From contig NZ_BONF01000029.1 in assembly GCF_016862575.1 (NCBI RefSeq), positions 1-64,000 of the forward strand: DNA of 64,000 nt, read 5' to 3'. Position numbers and translations under genes: made by a program. The stretch is from Catellatospora bangladeshensis. GTDB lineage: Bacteria > Actinomycetota > Actinomycetes > Mycobacteriales > Micromonosporaceae. Positions 17,157 to 25,420 of the stretch are shown in pieces. Each line of letters starts with the position of its first letter. The stretch's first letter is position 1. Under the pieces are notes generated by a model. It made no database searches, was not told where the DNA came from, and was given only the letters and a program-made list of their open reading frames with translations.

Positions 17157-17232
17157 TCCATGCAGCGCGGCGGCGTCCGCGCGACCCGGCGGTGCGGAGA
17201 TGACGGCGGCACCGGACCGTGCCCCCTCGCTC

Positions 17233-17276
17233 TTGCGTCGGCGGAAGACGCCTCCGACAATGGAAACGATGTTTCC
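17233..17276 (+). promoter_or_regulatory. Promoter and palindromic operator before the NAD(P)-dependent oxidoreductase gene
   Basis: TTGCGT (17233-17238) and GACAAT (17256-17261) are 17 bases apart. The palindrome GGAAAC-GAT-GTTTCC (17262-17276) follows immediately, covering the expected transcription start. The shape is like sites for LacI- or TetR-type repressors, but no regulator gene is adjacent. Confidence 0.5.
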
Positions 17277-17293
17277 TTTACGGGGGTGAACGC

Positions 17294-18136
17294 GTGCGAT
17301 ACCTGATAGTCGGCTGCGGCAACGTCGGCATGGAGCTGGCCCGCGCCTTGACGGCCGATGGGCAGATCGTCATCGGGACCACCACGACCCCGGACCGGGT
17401 GCCGCAGGTACGCGAGGTCTGCGCGGACGTCGCGGTGCTGCGCGGTGACGACGCCGCAGCGGTGGCCGCGGCGGCGGCCGGCGTCGACGCGGTCGTGGTG
17501 ACGGTCAGCCCGCGCCTGACCCGGGCCGTCAGCCCGCAACTGCGCGCCGAGGAGTACGCGGCGGCCCTGACCGCCACCGCACGCAGCGCCGCCGCGGCCC
17601 ATGACCGCGTGGTCCTCGCGTCGTCCACTTCGGTCTACGGGCGGGCGGCCGATGCCGTGGCGCCGCTGGACGAGACGGCGCCGACCACCGATTCGGCAGA
17701 CCCCTCGCCGGTCAACTTCCTCGCCGCCGAGCGCGCCGTGCTGGCGTCGCCACGCGGGGCCGCGGTACGCCTGCCGGACGTGTACGGGCACCCCCGCGAC
17801 CTCGACTACGTGCGCCGCGTAGAACTCGCCCACAGCATGATGGGCGGGCGGGTGCCGTTCTGCCCCGACGCCCTGCTGTACCGGATCGACTACCGCGACG
17901 CCGCCCTGGCGCTGCGCCACGTCGCCGAGCACGGGCTGGCCGGGGTGTTCAACGCGGTGCCGGATGCGCAGACGCCGCCGACGAACGCGGAGGTCTTCAG
18001 CGCGATCACGACGGCCGCCGGGCTGCCGGAGCTGACCTACCGCTGCCAGATCGAGGCGCCCGTCGTGCCGATCTCCTCGGCACGGCTGAGGTCCACGGGC
18101 TTCGGCTTCCGTCACTCGACGACGCCGCGTCCGTGA
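17294..18136 (+). CDS. NAD(P)-dependent epimerase/dehydratase-type oxidoreductase
   Basis: A protein of 280 residues from the GTG at 17294; GGGGGTG lies just upstream. The N-terminal Rossmann motif is RYLIVGCGNVGMELARAL (GxGxxG), and VVLASSTSVYGRA carries the Ser and Tyr expected of extended SDR enzymes, although the usual YxxxK lysine is not obvious. The middle and C-terminal parts match NAD-dependent epimerases of the YeeZ/SDR_a type. The protein is cytoplasmic. The reaction cannot be specified. It stands alone behind its own operator. Confidence 0.78.
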   Translation: MRYLIVGCGNVGMELARALTADGQIVIGTTTTPDRVPQVREVCADVAVLRGDDAAAVAAAAAGVDAVVVTVSPRLTRAVSPQLRAEEYAAALTATARSAAAAHDRVVLASSTSVYGRAADAVAPLDETAPTTDSADPSPVNFLAAERAVLASPRGAAVRLPDVYGHPRDLDYVRRVELAHSMMGGRVPFCPDALLYRIDYRDAALALRHVAEHGLAGVFNAVPDAQTPPTNAEVFSAITTAAGLPELTYRCQIEAPVVPISSARLRSTGFGFRHSTTPRP

Positions 18137-18259
18137 CCACCCGGCCGCTGCCCTGCCCGAGCCGAGCAGGACGAGAGCCGTCCTGCTGCGGCACCCCCGA
18201 CACGATGGTCGTCGGCACCGCAGGTTCGGGGTGACGATAAGCGGCGACCCGGCGGAGGG

Positions 18260-18802
18260 TCAGCGGATCAGGTCCAGGGACCGTTCGGCGAGTTCCACCG
18301 CGAGGGCGCGCAGGTCGCCGCCGCGCAGGTTCTTGTTCGAGACGCCGAGGTTGACGATCAGCAGGTCCTCGCCGACGGCGACGTTGAGCTTCGCGCCGCG
18401 CTCGTACCACTTGGCGCGCAGGCTGCCGATGCGCGTCTCCTCACCGCTGTTGGTGAAGTCGAGGATGCCAGCCGCGCCGGTCTGGTACTGCACGAAGATC
18501 GCGGGCGTCGCGTCGTCGGCACCCAGGTGATAGGCGCAGGAGATGATGCCCGGACCGGGCTCGGCGCGGTGGAACGGGATGTCGGTCCCGGCCGCGTCGG
18601 CCACGGCGCCGGCGGTCAGCAGGGTGCAGAGGTCCGGCAGGCCGCCCGGCGCCGCCGCGGCCGACGCGGGTGGGGTGGAGGCCGCCGGGGCGGGTGGGGC
18701 GGCGGCCGGCCCGCCGCCGGTCGGGCCGCAGGCCGTCAGCGACAGCGAGCCCAGCAGGGCGAGCACCGCGAGGGTGCGGGTTCGGCGTAGCGCGTGAGTC
18801 AT
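18260..18802 (-). CDS. Secreted lipoprotein of unknown function
   Basis: A protein of 180 residues from the ATG at 18802. The N-terminus is a lipoprotein signal: basic HALRRTRT, a hydrophobic core and the lipobox LTAC. A Pro/Ala-rich linker follows (about 25 residues), then a domain with two cysteines (DLCTLL and ISCAYH) that may form a disulfide. The size and Cys pair resemble DUF3558-type actinobacterial lipoproteins, by eye only. It should be anchored on the outer face of the cytoplasmic membrane. A 13-bp palindrome, GGAGATGATCTCC (18815-18827), lies just upstream. Confidence 0.75.
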   Translation of the reverse strand: MTHALRRTRTLAVLALLGSLSLTACGPTGGGPAAAPPAPAASTPPASAAAAPGGLPDLCTLLTAGAVADAAGTDIPFHRAEPGPGIISCAYHLGADDATPAIFVQYQTGAAGILDFTNSGEETRIGSLRAKWYERGAKLNVAVGEDLLIVNLGVSNKNLRGGDLRALAVELAERSLDLIR

Positions 18803-18936
18803 GCGCCTATGACAGGAGATGATCTCCGCCTTGGCAACACTGAGTCGATCAACAGACAGCAGCGCTGCCGGTTCGGTCACCGTGGTCTCGACTTTCGAGC
18901 GAACCGCGTGTCACCGTCGCCCTCCGATCGCTGACC

Positions 18937-19239
18937 TCACACGGAGCGCTGATGGCGCGGGTCGTGGCGGGCGCCGGGCCGGCCCGCTGCCCGCCGCGGC
19001 TCCTGCTCCACCCGGCGCAGCTGGTCGGGGTCCCAACTGCCGGTGGTGATGCCGGGGGTCTGCTCGGCCAGTTGCAGCAGCGTCATCGCCTCTCCGCGCT
19101 GGCGCACCGCGAAGCGCCGGGCGGCCCGCATCTCGCGCACCGTCGACGACAGCAGCAACGTGGCGGCAAGCGCACCCAGCGCCAGCGCCGAAAGCCCGAC
19201 GATCAGCAGATCACCGAACGAGAACATCGGCTGGCCCAT
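18937..19239 (-). CDS. Small single-pass membrane protein of unknown function
   Basis: A 100-residue protein. AGGAG lies eight bases before the ATG at 19239. One N-terminal TM helix (LLIVGLSALALGALAATLLL) is followed by a basic, helical tail (TVREMRAARRFAVRQRGEA). The remainder is polar and ends in a basic His-containing tail. It is downstream of the DksA-like gene and its 26-codon companion, on the same strand, with about 110 bases between. No family recognised. Confidence 0.65.
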   Translation of the reverse strand: MGQPMFSFGDLLIVGLSALALGALAATLLLSSTVREMRAARRFAVRQRGEAMTLLQLAEQTPGITTGSWDPDQLRRVEQEPRRAAGRPGARHDPRHQRSV

Positions 19240-19352
19240 ACAAACTTCTCCTGAGGTCGGTCTTCCAGGTCGTGGCCGGCCTGACCGGCGTCGGTCAAGC
19301 GGGACTTGCCGCGGCGTGCGGCGAGGCCGCGCTCCGGCCGGGAGGGGCGCGG

Positions 19353-19433
19353 TCACGCCCCTCCCGGCCACAGGGCAGCCATCGCGAAGGTGACGACCGC
19401 GCCGAGCGCGATCACGATGAAGGCGGTGAGCAC
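19353..19433 (-). CDS. 26-residue membrane peptide coupled to the DksA-like gene
   Basis: A tiny frame beginning with GTG at 19433 and ending at 19353. It encodes a single hydrophobic helix (LTAFIVIALGAVVTFAMAAL followed by WPGGA). The start lies four bases past the stop of the DksA-like gene, and that stop region (AGGTGA) also forms its ribosome site. Such spacing favours translation by coupling. It is a plausible one-helix membrane peptide, possibly a regulator or toxin-like peptide. Its small size means chance cannot be excluded. Confidence 0.45.
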   Translation of the reverse strand: MLTAFIVIALGAVVTFAMAALWPGGA

Positions 19434-19437
19434 GAGA

Positions 19438-19806
19438 TCACCTGCGGTCGAGGACGCTCTGACACGGCACGCAGTGCGCCGCCCACGGCATGACCTCCAG
19501 GCGCGGCAGGGGGACCTGCTCCTGGCAGCGCTCGCAGATGCCCAGGGTGCCGTTCTCCAGGCGCACCAGCGCGACCTGCAGCCGCTCCAGCTGCTCCTGC
19601 AGCGCGGCGGTGACCAGCGACTGCTCGGCGCTCTCCAGAGCCAGCGTGCCCGCGTCGGCGGCGTCACCGCTGCCCCGCTCCGGGCTCGCGATCACCGCGG
19701 CGCTCTGCTCACGCAGCCCACGCAGCTGCGCGGCGGTCTGCTCATGTCGCTGGCGCACCATCCGGCCGATCGCAGCCATGTCGACTCCGTGCACCACCGC
19801 GGTCAT
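19438..19806 (-). CDS. TraR/DksA-family zinc-finger protein
   Basis: A protein of 122 residues from the ATG at 19806, with GGAGGA upstream. The N-terminal two thirds are helical, probably coiled coil (RHEQTAAQLRGLREQ, LQEQLERLQVALVRLENG). The C-terminal four-Cys zinc finger is ICERCQ...HCVPCQ. Proteins of this family insert into the RNA polymerase secondary channel and adjust transcription, often with ppGpp. The coiled-coil tip DxxDA motif is not obvious, so it may be a TraR/YocK-like variant. It is followed at once by the 26-residue membrane peptide. Confidence 0.85.
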   Translation of the reverse strand: MTAVVHGVDMAAIGRMVRQRHEQTAAQLRGLREQSAAVIASPERGSGDAADAGTLALESAEQSLVTAALQEQLERLQVALVRLENGTLGICERCQEQVPLPRLEVMPWAAHCVPCQSVLDRR

Positions 19807-20045
19807 ACCGTCCTCCTCCGGTTCCGGCCGCCGCCGCCTCGCCGTACTCGGCGGCGGCACGCGAGCCGTCAGGCGGCGCACGGGCGCGCCGCCAAGATCT
19901 CTGTCGATGGGCTACCCGATCGCGACGCAGCGGCAAACTCAGCCGAACGGCCCACTTTCTGCCACGGTTCGACGACAACGACGTAGACGCGGTCGCGTGG
20001 ACGGCCGTCTTCCCACTGCGGGTGCCTGCCGGGTGGACGCCGGCC

Positions 20046-21248
20046 TCAGAGTTTGACCACCGTGGAGTTCTGCGAGGTCGCGGGTTCGAGGTCGGGAGCG
20101 GTCTGGGTGACGGAGACGACGACCTTGAGCGGCACGTCCGGCAGCACCTCGGTGATCTTGTCGTGGGCCACCACGCCGAGCCGGTCGCGAGTCTCCTTGA
20201 TGTACGCCTTGCCCTTGATCTTTCCGAAGTAGACGGCCGTGTCCCGCAGCAGCTGCTGCCCCTTGCCCACGTCCAGCGGCCGCTCGATGAGCAGCTTGTA
20301 GCCGCGCTTCACGAGCGCCCGCAGATCCTTGAGCTTCTTGATGACGTCGTACGCCTTCTTCAGCTCGCCGGCGACGACGGTCGTCTGCGCGTACACCATG
20401 CCCCGCGTGGGCAGCAGGTCCGGCGCCTGGTAGCCGTCGGTGCACGGGCTCTGCCGCGCGGTCTGCGCCGCCTGCGAGGCGTCCCGGACCGCCTTCACGA
20501 TGTTGTTGTTGACCGGCCCGATGCAGGCGAGCCACAGACCGACGTCCCCGAGGGTGGTGGCGGTGAGGTAGAACGCCTTCTTGCAGGCCGCGTCGGCGGC
20601 GAGCCAGCCGAGCAGGTTCAGCTCGGCCTGCTGGTAGTCGTGCTGCGCCTGGTTGCACGGCGCGGCTGACCGGATCGCGGCGTCCGCGGCCCGGTAGTCG
20701 GTCACCGCCTTGCCCGGCTGCACGAGCTGCCCGATCCGGCGGGTGAACTGCGCCCCGTCCTCGGCCCGCGCGGGCACCGCGCCGACGAACGCGGGCAGCG
20801 CCTCGCAGAAGCTCGCGAGCGCGGCCAGCGCCGCCGCGGCGCGTGCCGTCGCCGGCGGGGTGGCCGCTGGACTGGGCGCAGCCGCCTGGCGTACCCCCTC
20901 GGCCAGGGTCGCCAGCTCGGCGGCGTCTGCGGCGGCGGACTCGCCGTCCTGGCACTTGGCCAGGGCGAGCTGCAGCTGCATCAGGTAGGCGTTGAGCGCG
21001 GCCGTGGCGGCGTCCGGGCCGATGCTGAGCCGGTCGATCCATCCCTCGAGCGGGGCGCCGGCCAGCTCGGCGCACGCGGGTGCGGGAGAGGTCCCCGACG
21101 TCGCGGCGGCCAGGCGGGTGGCGACGTCGCCGGAGACCTCCGTGAAGACGGCGGTGAAGTCCGGCGCGGGCTCGTCCACGGTGTCGGCGCCGCCGCCGCA
21201 TCCGGCCAGGAGCAGCAGCGTCATCAGGATGGAGATCTTCCGGCGCAT
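20046..21248 (-). CDS. Large secreted lipoprotein of unknown function
   Basis: A 400-residue protein with a clear lipoprotein signal: MRRKISILMTLLLLAGCGGG, lipobox LAGC with Cys17. The rest is mainly helical, Ala-rich in the first third, with scattered cysteines (for example ACAEL, ASFCEAL, PCNQAQ, ACKKAF, LACIGP) that could form disulfides. A basic region (ELKKAYDVIKKLKDLRALVK) lies near residue 300. No enzymatic motif seen. It should be tethered outside the cell membrane. Its neighbours give no hint. Confidence 0.72.
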   Translation of the reverse strand: MRRKISILMTLLLLAGCGGGADTVDEPAPDFTAVFTEVSGDVATRLAAATSGTSPAPACAELAGAPLEGWIDRLSIGPDAATAALNAYLMQLQLALAKCQDGESAAADAAELATLAEGVRQAAAPSPAATPPATARAAAALAALASFCEALPAFVGAVPARAEDGAQFTRRIGQLVQPGKAVTDYRAADAAIRSAAPCNQAQHDYQQAELNLLGWLAADAACKKAFYLTATTLGDVGLWLACIGPVNNNIVKAVRDASQAAQTARQSPCTDGYQAPDLLPTRGMVYAQTTVVAGELKKAYDVIKKLKDLRALVKRGYKLLIERPLDVGKGQQLLRDTAVYFGKIKGKAYIKETRDRLGVVAHDKITEVLPDVPLKVVVSVTQTAPDLEPATSQNSTVVKL

Positions 21249-21465
21249 GGGCTCGACGTTAGTGACGGGCGCCCGCGACCGTCATCGGGCGACGCGACCA
21301 GCGCCGTGGCCACTCCTCACCCGGCCGCCGCCGATCATCCACTTTGGCCGGACGCGTGGACGACCGGTCCGACCCGACACGCCGACACGCGGTCGGTGCG
21401 CACCCGCGACGACACCGCCCGGCCGGTACGCGGCGGCGCTGTCACACCGGCGTACCCTGCCTGGC

Positions 21466-22176
21466 GTGGGACTGCTGTTCGAGACGCGCGAATCGGGCTC
21501 GCCGTGGATCGACGCGGTGTGGACCTGCACGAGCGAGCAGGTCACCGAGATGACCTCGGTGGCCGGGGTGTCGTGGGGCCTGGTGTTCTGGCGGCACGAG
21601 GACCGTGCCCACGCCACCGTCACGGGGCCGGGCACGAGGTCCGGCACGGCACCGGTGCCGCCGGGCGCGAGCTTCGTCGGGGTCGAGTTCGCCGTGGGCA
21701 CGTCGCTGCGCTGCGCCTCCATGGCGACCCTGGTCGACGGGGGTGTCGAGCTTCCCGACGCCACGCGCCGGACCTTCCGGCTGGACGGTGGCCGCTGGGA
21801 GACGCCGGGTCCCGACGATGTGGAGGCGCTGGTCGAGCGGCTCGTCCGCGCCGAGGCCGTGGTCCGCGATCCGCTCGTCGCCGAGCTTCGCCGCGGCGGC
21901 CGTCCCGAGGTCACCGCACGCACCCTCGAACGCCGTTTCCAGGCCGCGACCGGGCTGACCCAGGGCGCGGTGCGGCAGATCGAGCGCGCGCGATCGGCCG
22001 CGGCGCTGCTGGCGGCCGGTGTCCCGATCGGCGACGTCGTCTTCGCGCTCGACTACTTCGACGCGCCGCACCTGGCCCACGCGCTGCGGCGTTACATCGG
22101 CCGGACCGCGCGCCAGCTCCGCGAGGGCGCCGGCGGCGCGATCGGCCTGGGCCTGGATCAGCCGGCGACGTCGTAG
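21466..22176 (+). CDS. AraC-family transcriptional regulator
   Basis: A protein of 236 residues from the GTG at 21466. The C-terminal 90 residues are the double helix-turn-helix of AraC proteins (ARTLERRFQAATGLTQGAVR and FALDYFDAPHLAHALRRYIG). The N-terminal 130 residues are an unrecognised sensing part. It is convergent with a DHFR-like reductase gene, and the two coding regions overlap by 19 bases at their 3' ends. AraC/DHFR-like reductase pairs of this kind recur in actinomycetes, so it may regulate that neighbour. Confidence 0.85.
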   Translation: MGLLFETRESGSPWIDAVWTCTSEQVTEMTSVAGVSWGLVFWRHEDRAHATVTGPGTRSGTAPVPPGASFVGVEFAVGTSLRCASMATLVDGGVELPDATRRTFRLDGGRWETPGPDDVEALVERLVRAEAVVRDPLVAELRRGGRPEVTARTLERRFQAATGLTQGAVRQIERARSAAALLAAGVPIGDVVFALDYFDAPHLAHALRRYIGRTARQLREGAGGAIGLGLDQPATS

Positions 22177-22733
22177 ATCAGCTTCACGACGCCGTTCGGG
22201 TAGGCGGCGGAGTCGCGCAGGATCAGTCCCTGCTTGGCCTTGTCCGCTCCGCTGAACAGGCCCTTGCCGGCACCGAGCAGCACCGGGAACACGAGCAGGT
22301 GGTATCGGTCGATGAGGGCCGCGTCGGACAGGCGGCGGGCGAGTTCCGCGCTGCCGTGGATGAAGATCGCGCCACCGTCGGACTTCTTGAGCGCCGCGAT
22401 GTCGTCCTCGGTGCGCAGGATCGTGGTCTCGCCCCAGCCCTCGGTCAGCTCGTCGTCGCGCAGCGTGCTGGATACCACGTATTTGGGCAGGTCGCGGTAG
22501 GCGGCGTGGTCGTCCGAGTCCCGCCAGACCGGCGCGAACGCCTCGTAGCTGCGGCGGCCGAACATGAGCGCCGTGGTGTCGGCGAGTTCCTCGCCCTTGA
22601 GCGAGAACGCCTCGGGCAGGAACTCGATGTCGTTGATGACCCAGCCGCCGCTGCGGTGCCCCTCCGCCTGCCCACCGGGGGAATCCACGACTCCGTCGAG
22701 CGACATGAATCCGGTGTAGACCAGTTGACGCAT
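22158..22733 (-). CDS. Dihydrofolate reductase-like (RibD C-terminal) reductase
   Basis: A protein of 191 residues from the ATG at 22733 (GAGGGG upstream). The RibD_C/DHFR-like fold is shown by MRQLVYTGFMSLDGVVDSPG, TALMFGRRSYEAF, YVVSSTLRDDE and IHGSAELARRL...HLLVFPVLLGAG. Members of this group reduce unidentified substrates with NADPH and are distinct from true folate DHFR. The 3' end overlaps the AraC-type gene on the other strand by 19 bases, so the two transcripts can pair. Confidence 0.87.
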   Translation of the reverse strand: MRQLVYTGFMSLDGVVDSPGGQAEGHRSGGWVINDIEFLPEAFSLKGEELADTTALMFGRRSYEAFAPVWRDSDDHAAYRDLPKYVVSSTLRDDELTEGWGETTILRTEDDIAALKKSDGGAIFIHGSAELARRLSDAALIDRYHLLVFPVLLGAGKGLFSGADKAKQGLILRDSAAYPNGVVKLIYDVAG

Positions 22734-23011
22734 GGTGGTTCCCCTCGTAGTCAGGCTGCCAGGTGCCGGATGCACCGGGATCGGCCGCTGCACTTCGCTG
22801 ACGTGCGGGCGCAGGATCATGCTAAGGGCCGCCGGTCCGGCGGTCTTGTACGAAACCGACGGCGGCGGCGCTCCACTGCGGTGGCAGCGTTCGAGTCTGA
22901 CCGCTCCTGAACGTATGAGATCGGTTCATGGCGCCGGATGTCGATTCCCTTTCCGATGTAACCCAGACGAAATCAGCCTGCGGGGGCATTCAGAAGGACG
23001 GAGCGACCACG

Positions 23012-24520
23012 TTGCATGACGTCGATGCGTATTCAAGGACCGGATCGGCCGGTGCCCGGTCGTCGCGCCGAGTGCTGGGCGCCCTAGCGCTGGCCGCGCT
23101 CGCGGCAGTGACGAGCCTAGTGGTCGCCGCGTCGCCGGCCAGTGCCGCCACCAGCCAGTTCCGCGGCATGAACTGGGCCGTGCTGGGTGACAACTTCAGC
23201 ACCGGCACGCTCGTCGTGCAGGGGCTGAGCCTGTCCGACAGCAACGCGACGGTGCGGGCCAAGGCCAACGCCCTCTATGACGACATGGCCGCCACCATGG
23301 GGGTCAACACCGTCCGGCTGCCGATCAACACCCACACGGTGGCCAACACGACCTGGTGGAACGCCTACCGCGGCGCCATCGACGCCGCGACCGCGCGCGG
23401 CTTCAAGGTCATCCTCGCCTACTGGGAGGACGGCGCGGCCTCGGGCGGCCGGATCACGAACCTCGCCGCGTGGAACACCATGTGGTCGAGTGTGACCAGC
23501 ACGTACGGCACGAACAGCAACGTCTACTTCGAGCCGATGAACGAGCCGCACGGCTACACGTCGGCCGAGTGGCGCGACGTCGCAGCGAACTGGCTCAGCT
23601 ACCACTACTCCGCGGTGCCCGGCCGGGTGCTCATCGGCGGCACCGGCTACAGCCAGGACCTGCGCGACGTCTGCAACGACAGCCGGTTCAACGCGACGCT
23701 GCTGTCGTTCCACCACTATGCCTTCTTCTACAGCGCGATGACCTACGACGCGTTCCGCAGCCACATCCAGACGCGGCTGGGCAACTGCGCCTCCCGCGCG
23801 GTCGCGACGGAGTTCGGCGGGCCGATGTCCACCGGCCTCAACTATGCCGACCCGAACAGCACCGACAACTTCGTGCGCCACATCCGCGCCATGGCACAGG
23901 TCATGCGCGACAACCAGATGGGCGGCACGTACTGGCCCGCCCTCGGCGGCAAGCCCGGCACCATCGGCTACGACTGGTACTCGATGTTCTCCCTCAGCGG
24001 CAGCGGCACCGATCTCAACCTGACCGTCCGCAACACCTCCGGCGCCAACCGGGTCCGGTACGGCTGGGGCGACACCGTCAGCGACCCCACGCCGCCGCCG
24101 ACCACGTTCTACCGGGTCAACGTGCGCCACAGCGGCAAGGCGATGGACGTCCAGTCCCCGAACACCGACAACGGCGCCCGCGTCGGCCAGTACACGTACA
24201 ACGGCAGCGCGTGGCAGCAGTGGCAGTTCCAGGACGCGGGCAGCGGCTACTGGCGCCTCGTCAGCCGGCACAGCGGCAAGTGCCTGGACGTGGCGAGCGC
24301 CTCCACCGCCGACGGCGCCGAGCTGATCCAGTACACCTGCGGCACCGGCAACAACCAGCAGTTCCAGATGGTCGCCAGCGGCAGTTACTTCCAGCTGCGG
24401 GCGCGGCACAGCGGCAAGTGCGTGGACGTGCCGGCCGCGTCGACCGCGGACGGCGTGGTGCTCAAGCAGTACACGTGCAACACCGGCACCAACCAGCAGT
24501 GGTCGCGTACGACCGTCTAG
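23012..24520 (+). CDS. Secreted GH5 glycosidase with C-terminal ricin-type lectin (CBM13)
   Basis: I place the start at the TTG at 23012, which has GGACGGAG eight bases upstream, giving 502 residues; the in-frame ATG at 22928 lacks a site. The signal peptide (RRVLGALALAALAAVTSL) is cut after SPASA. The catalytic domain is GH5-like: acid/base Glu in FEPMNEPHG (about 178) and nucleophile Glu in ATEFGG (about 267). After a DPTPPPTT linker come three beta-trefoil repeats, each with RHSGKxxDV and a Q-x-W-type ending (367-502). It probably cuts a beta-glucan or mannan outside the cell, with the lectin binding sugar. A long hairpin closes the gene. Confidence 0.88.
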   Translation: MHDVDAYSRTGSAGARSSRRVLGALALAALAAVTSLVVAASPASAATSQFRGMNWAVLGDNFSTGTLVVQGLSLSDSNATVRAKANALYDDMAATMGVNTVRLPINTHTVANTTWWNAYRGAIDAATARGFKVILAYWEDGAASGGRITNLAAWNTMWSSVTSTYGTNSNVYFEPMNEPHGYTSAEWRDVAANWLSYHYSAVPGRVLIGGTGYSQDLRDVCNDSRFNATLLSFHHYAFFYSAMTYDAFRSHIQTRLGNCASRAVATEFGGPMSTGLNYADPNSTDNFVRHIRAMAQVMRDNQMGGTYWPALGGKPGTIGYDWYSMFSLSGSGTDLNLTVRNTSGANRVRYGWGDTVSDPTPPPTTFYRVNVRHSGKAMDVQSPNTDNGARVGQYTYNGSAWQQWQFQDAGSGYWRLVSRHSGKCLDVASASTADGAELIQYTCGTGNNQQFQMVASGSYFQLRARHSGKCVDVPAASTADGVVLKQYTCNTGTNQQWSRTTV

Positions 24521-24540
24521 CGGTCACGGCGGCCGTCACC

Positions 24541-24574
24541 GGCCGGGTCGTGCGGGTACCCGCGCGACCCGGCC
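24541..24574 (+). terminator. Terminator hairpin after the GH5 gene
   Basis: A long stem formed by GGCCGGGTCG and CGACCCGGCC with an inner GCGGGTACCCGC stem, 20 bases after the stop. Confidence 0.7.
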
Positions 24575-24600
24575 GTGTGCATACACGGCACCGACGACCG

Positions 24601-24628
24601 GATCTTATATAGATCAACTGGCTATGAT
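24601..24628 (+). promoter_or_regulatory. Leaderless-type promoter with palindrome
   Basis: TATGAT at 24623-24628 lies six bases before the ATG at 24635, the spacing of a leaderless transcript. Just upstream is GATCT-TATAT-AGATC (24601-24615), a 15-bp palindrome-like site that would cover the -35 region and could bind a regulator. Confidence 0.5.
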
Positions 24629-24634
24629 GCGAGG

Positions 24635-24817
24635 ATGGCGCAGCAGCGGCACGAATCCGCGCTCGGCGCGCTGTACGCCGCTGTCCGCATCGCCCCGCAA
24701 GAGGTGCGGAACCGTCCGGCCGTACACCGCCTCGTCCATGGCCTCTGCACCCGCGCCGGCGCAGGCGTCCGAACCCGCGCCACCGAGTTCGCCCGCGCCG
24801 CCGGAATCAGCACATGA
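24635..24817 (+). CDS. 60-residue protein coupled to a flavoprotein gene
   Basis: A small basic protein (MAQQRHESALGALYAAVRIA, then PQEVRNRPAVHRLVHGLC). It overlaps the next gene as ATGA at 24814, and its ATG is six bases after a -10 element, so it is probably translated from a leaderless mRNA. No domain recognised. The arrangement suggests a partner or regulator of the flavoprotein. Confidence 0.55.
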   Translation: MAQQRHESALGALYAAVRIAPQEVRNRPAVHRLVHGLCTRAGAGVRTRATEFARAAGIST

Positions 24818-25362
24818 CGCGAACGCTGCTGATCCTTGTCTGCGGCGCTGGGCCGGCGGCGGATGTCGGAAAGCTGGTCGCGCTGGCCCACGACGACCAC
24901 TGGGAGGTCGGAGTGACAGCCACTCCCGGTGCGCTGCCGTTCCTGGATGCCGCGGCCCTGCCTCCGTCAGTGAGTCTGCGCAGCGACTTCAAGCCCACGT
25001 CAGGGTCTACCCCGCGGGGTCTGCCGGACCCACAGGCGCTGATCATCGCGCCCGCGACGTACAACACCGTCAACAAGCTCGCAGCGGGGATCGCAGACAA
25101 CTACGCGCTGGTTTCCGCCGCCGAATTGATCGGGCGAGGCGTGCCGACGGTCGTCGTGCCCTTCGTCAACTCCGCGCTGGCCGCTCGAACGCCGTTCCGG
25201 CGGTCGGTTGCCGCGCTGCGCGACGAAGGCTTGTACGTGCTGTTCGGAGCCCACGACCGCTGGGAGCCGCACCAACCCGGAACCGGATCAGACCGCCGGA
25301 GCGTATTCCCGTGGTCCACAGCGCTCGAGGTAGCGAGCCGCCAAGCTGATGTCCGGCAGTAG
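24814..25362 (+). CDS. Flavoprotein of the HFCD (phosphopantothenoylcysteine decarboxylase-like) family
   Basis: A 182-residue protein with the HFCD Rossmann-like fold: RTLLILVCGAGPAADVGKLV at the start and PQALIIAPATYNTVNKLAAGIADNYAL, the FMN-binding region. The family includes CoaC and peptide-cysteine decarboxylases such as EpiD. The PxMNxxMW substrate motif is replaced by VVPFVNSALAART, so it is not a classical decarboxylase and may have another substrate. It is coupled by ATGA to the 60-residue gene. A second HFCD protein is encoded at the right edge of the window. Confidence 0.78.
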   Translation: MTRTLLILVCGAGPAADVGKLVALAHDDHWEVGVTATPGALPFLDAAALPPSVSLRSDFKPTSGSTPRGLPDPQALIIAPATYNTVNKLAAGIADNYALVSAAELIGRGVPTVVVPFVNSALAARTPFRRSVAALRDEGLYVLFGAHDRWEPHQPGTGSDRRSVFPWSTALEVASRQADVRQ

Positions 25363-25377
25363 CCCAGCCCGGTGAGA

Positions 25378-25413
25378 CCGGCGGCCCGGGGACAGTGGTC
25401 CCCGGGCCGCCGG
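25378..25413. terminator. Bidirectional terminator between the flavoprotein and GH16 genes
   Basis: Perfect 16-bp arms (25378-25393 and 25398-25413) with a 4-base loop, between two convergent genes. Confidence 0.8.
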
Positions 25414-25420
25414 CGTGGGG

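Noticed and set aside
18815-18827. Palindrome GGAGATGATCTCC as a firm operator for the lipoprotein gene
   Set aside because: Short and without a recognisable promoter beside it; noted in the gene entry only.
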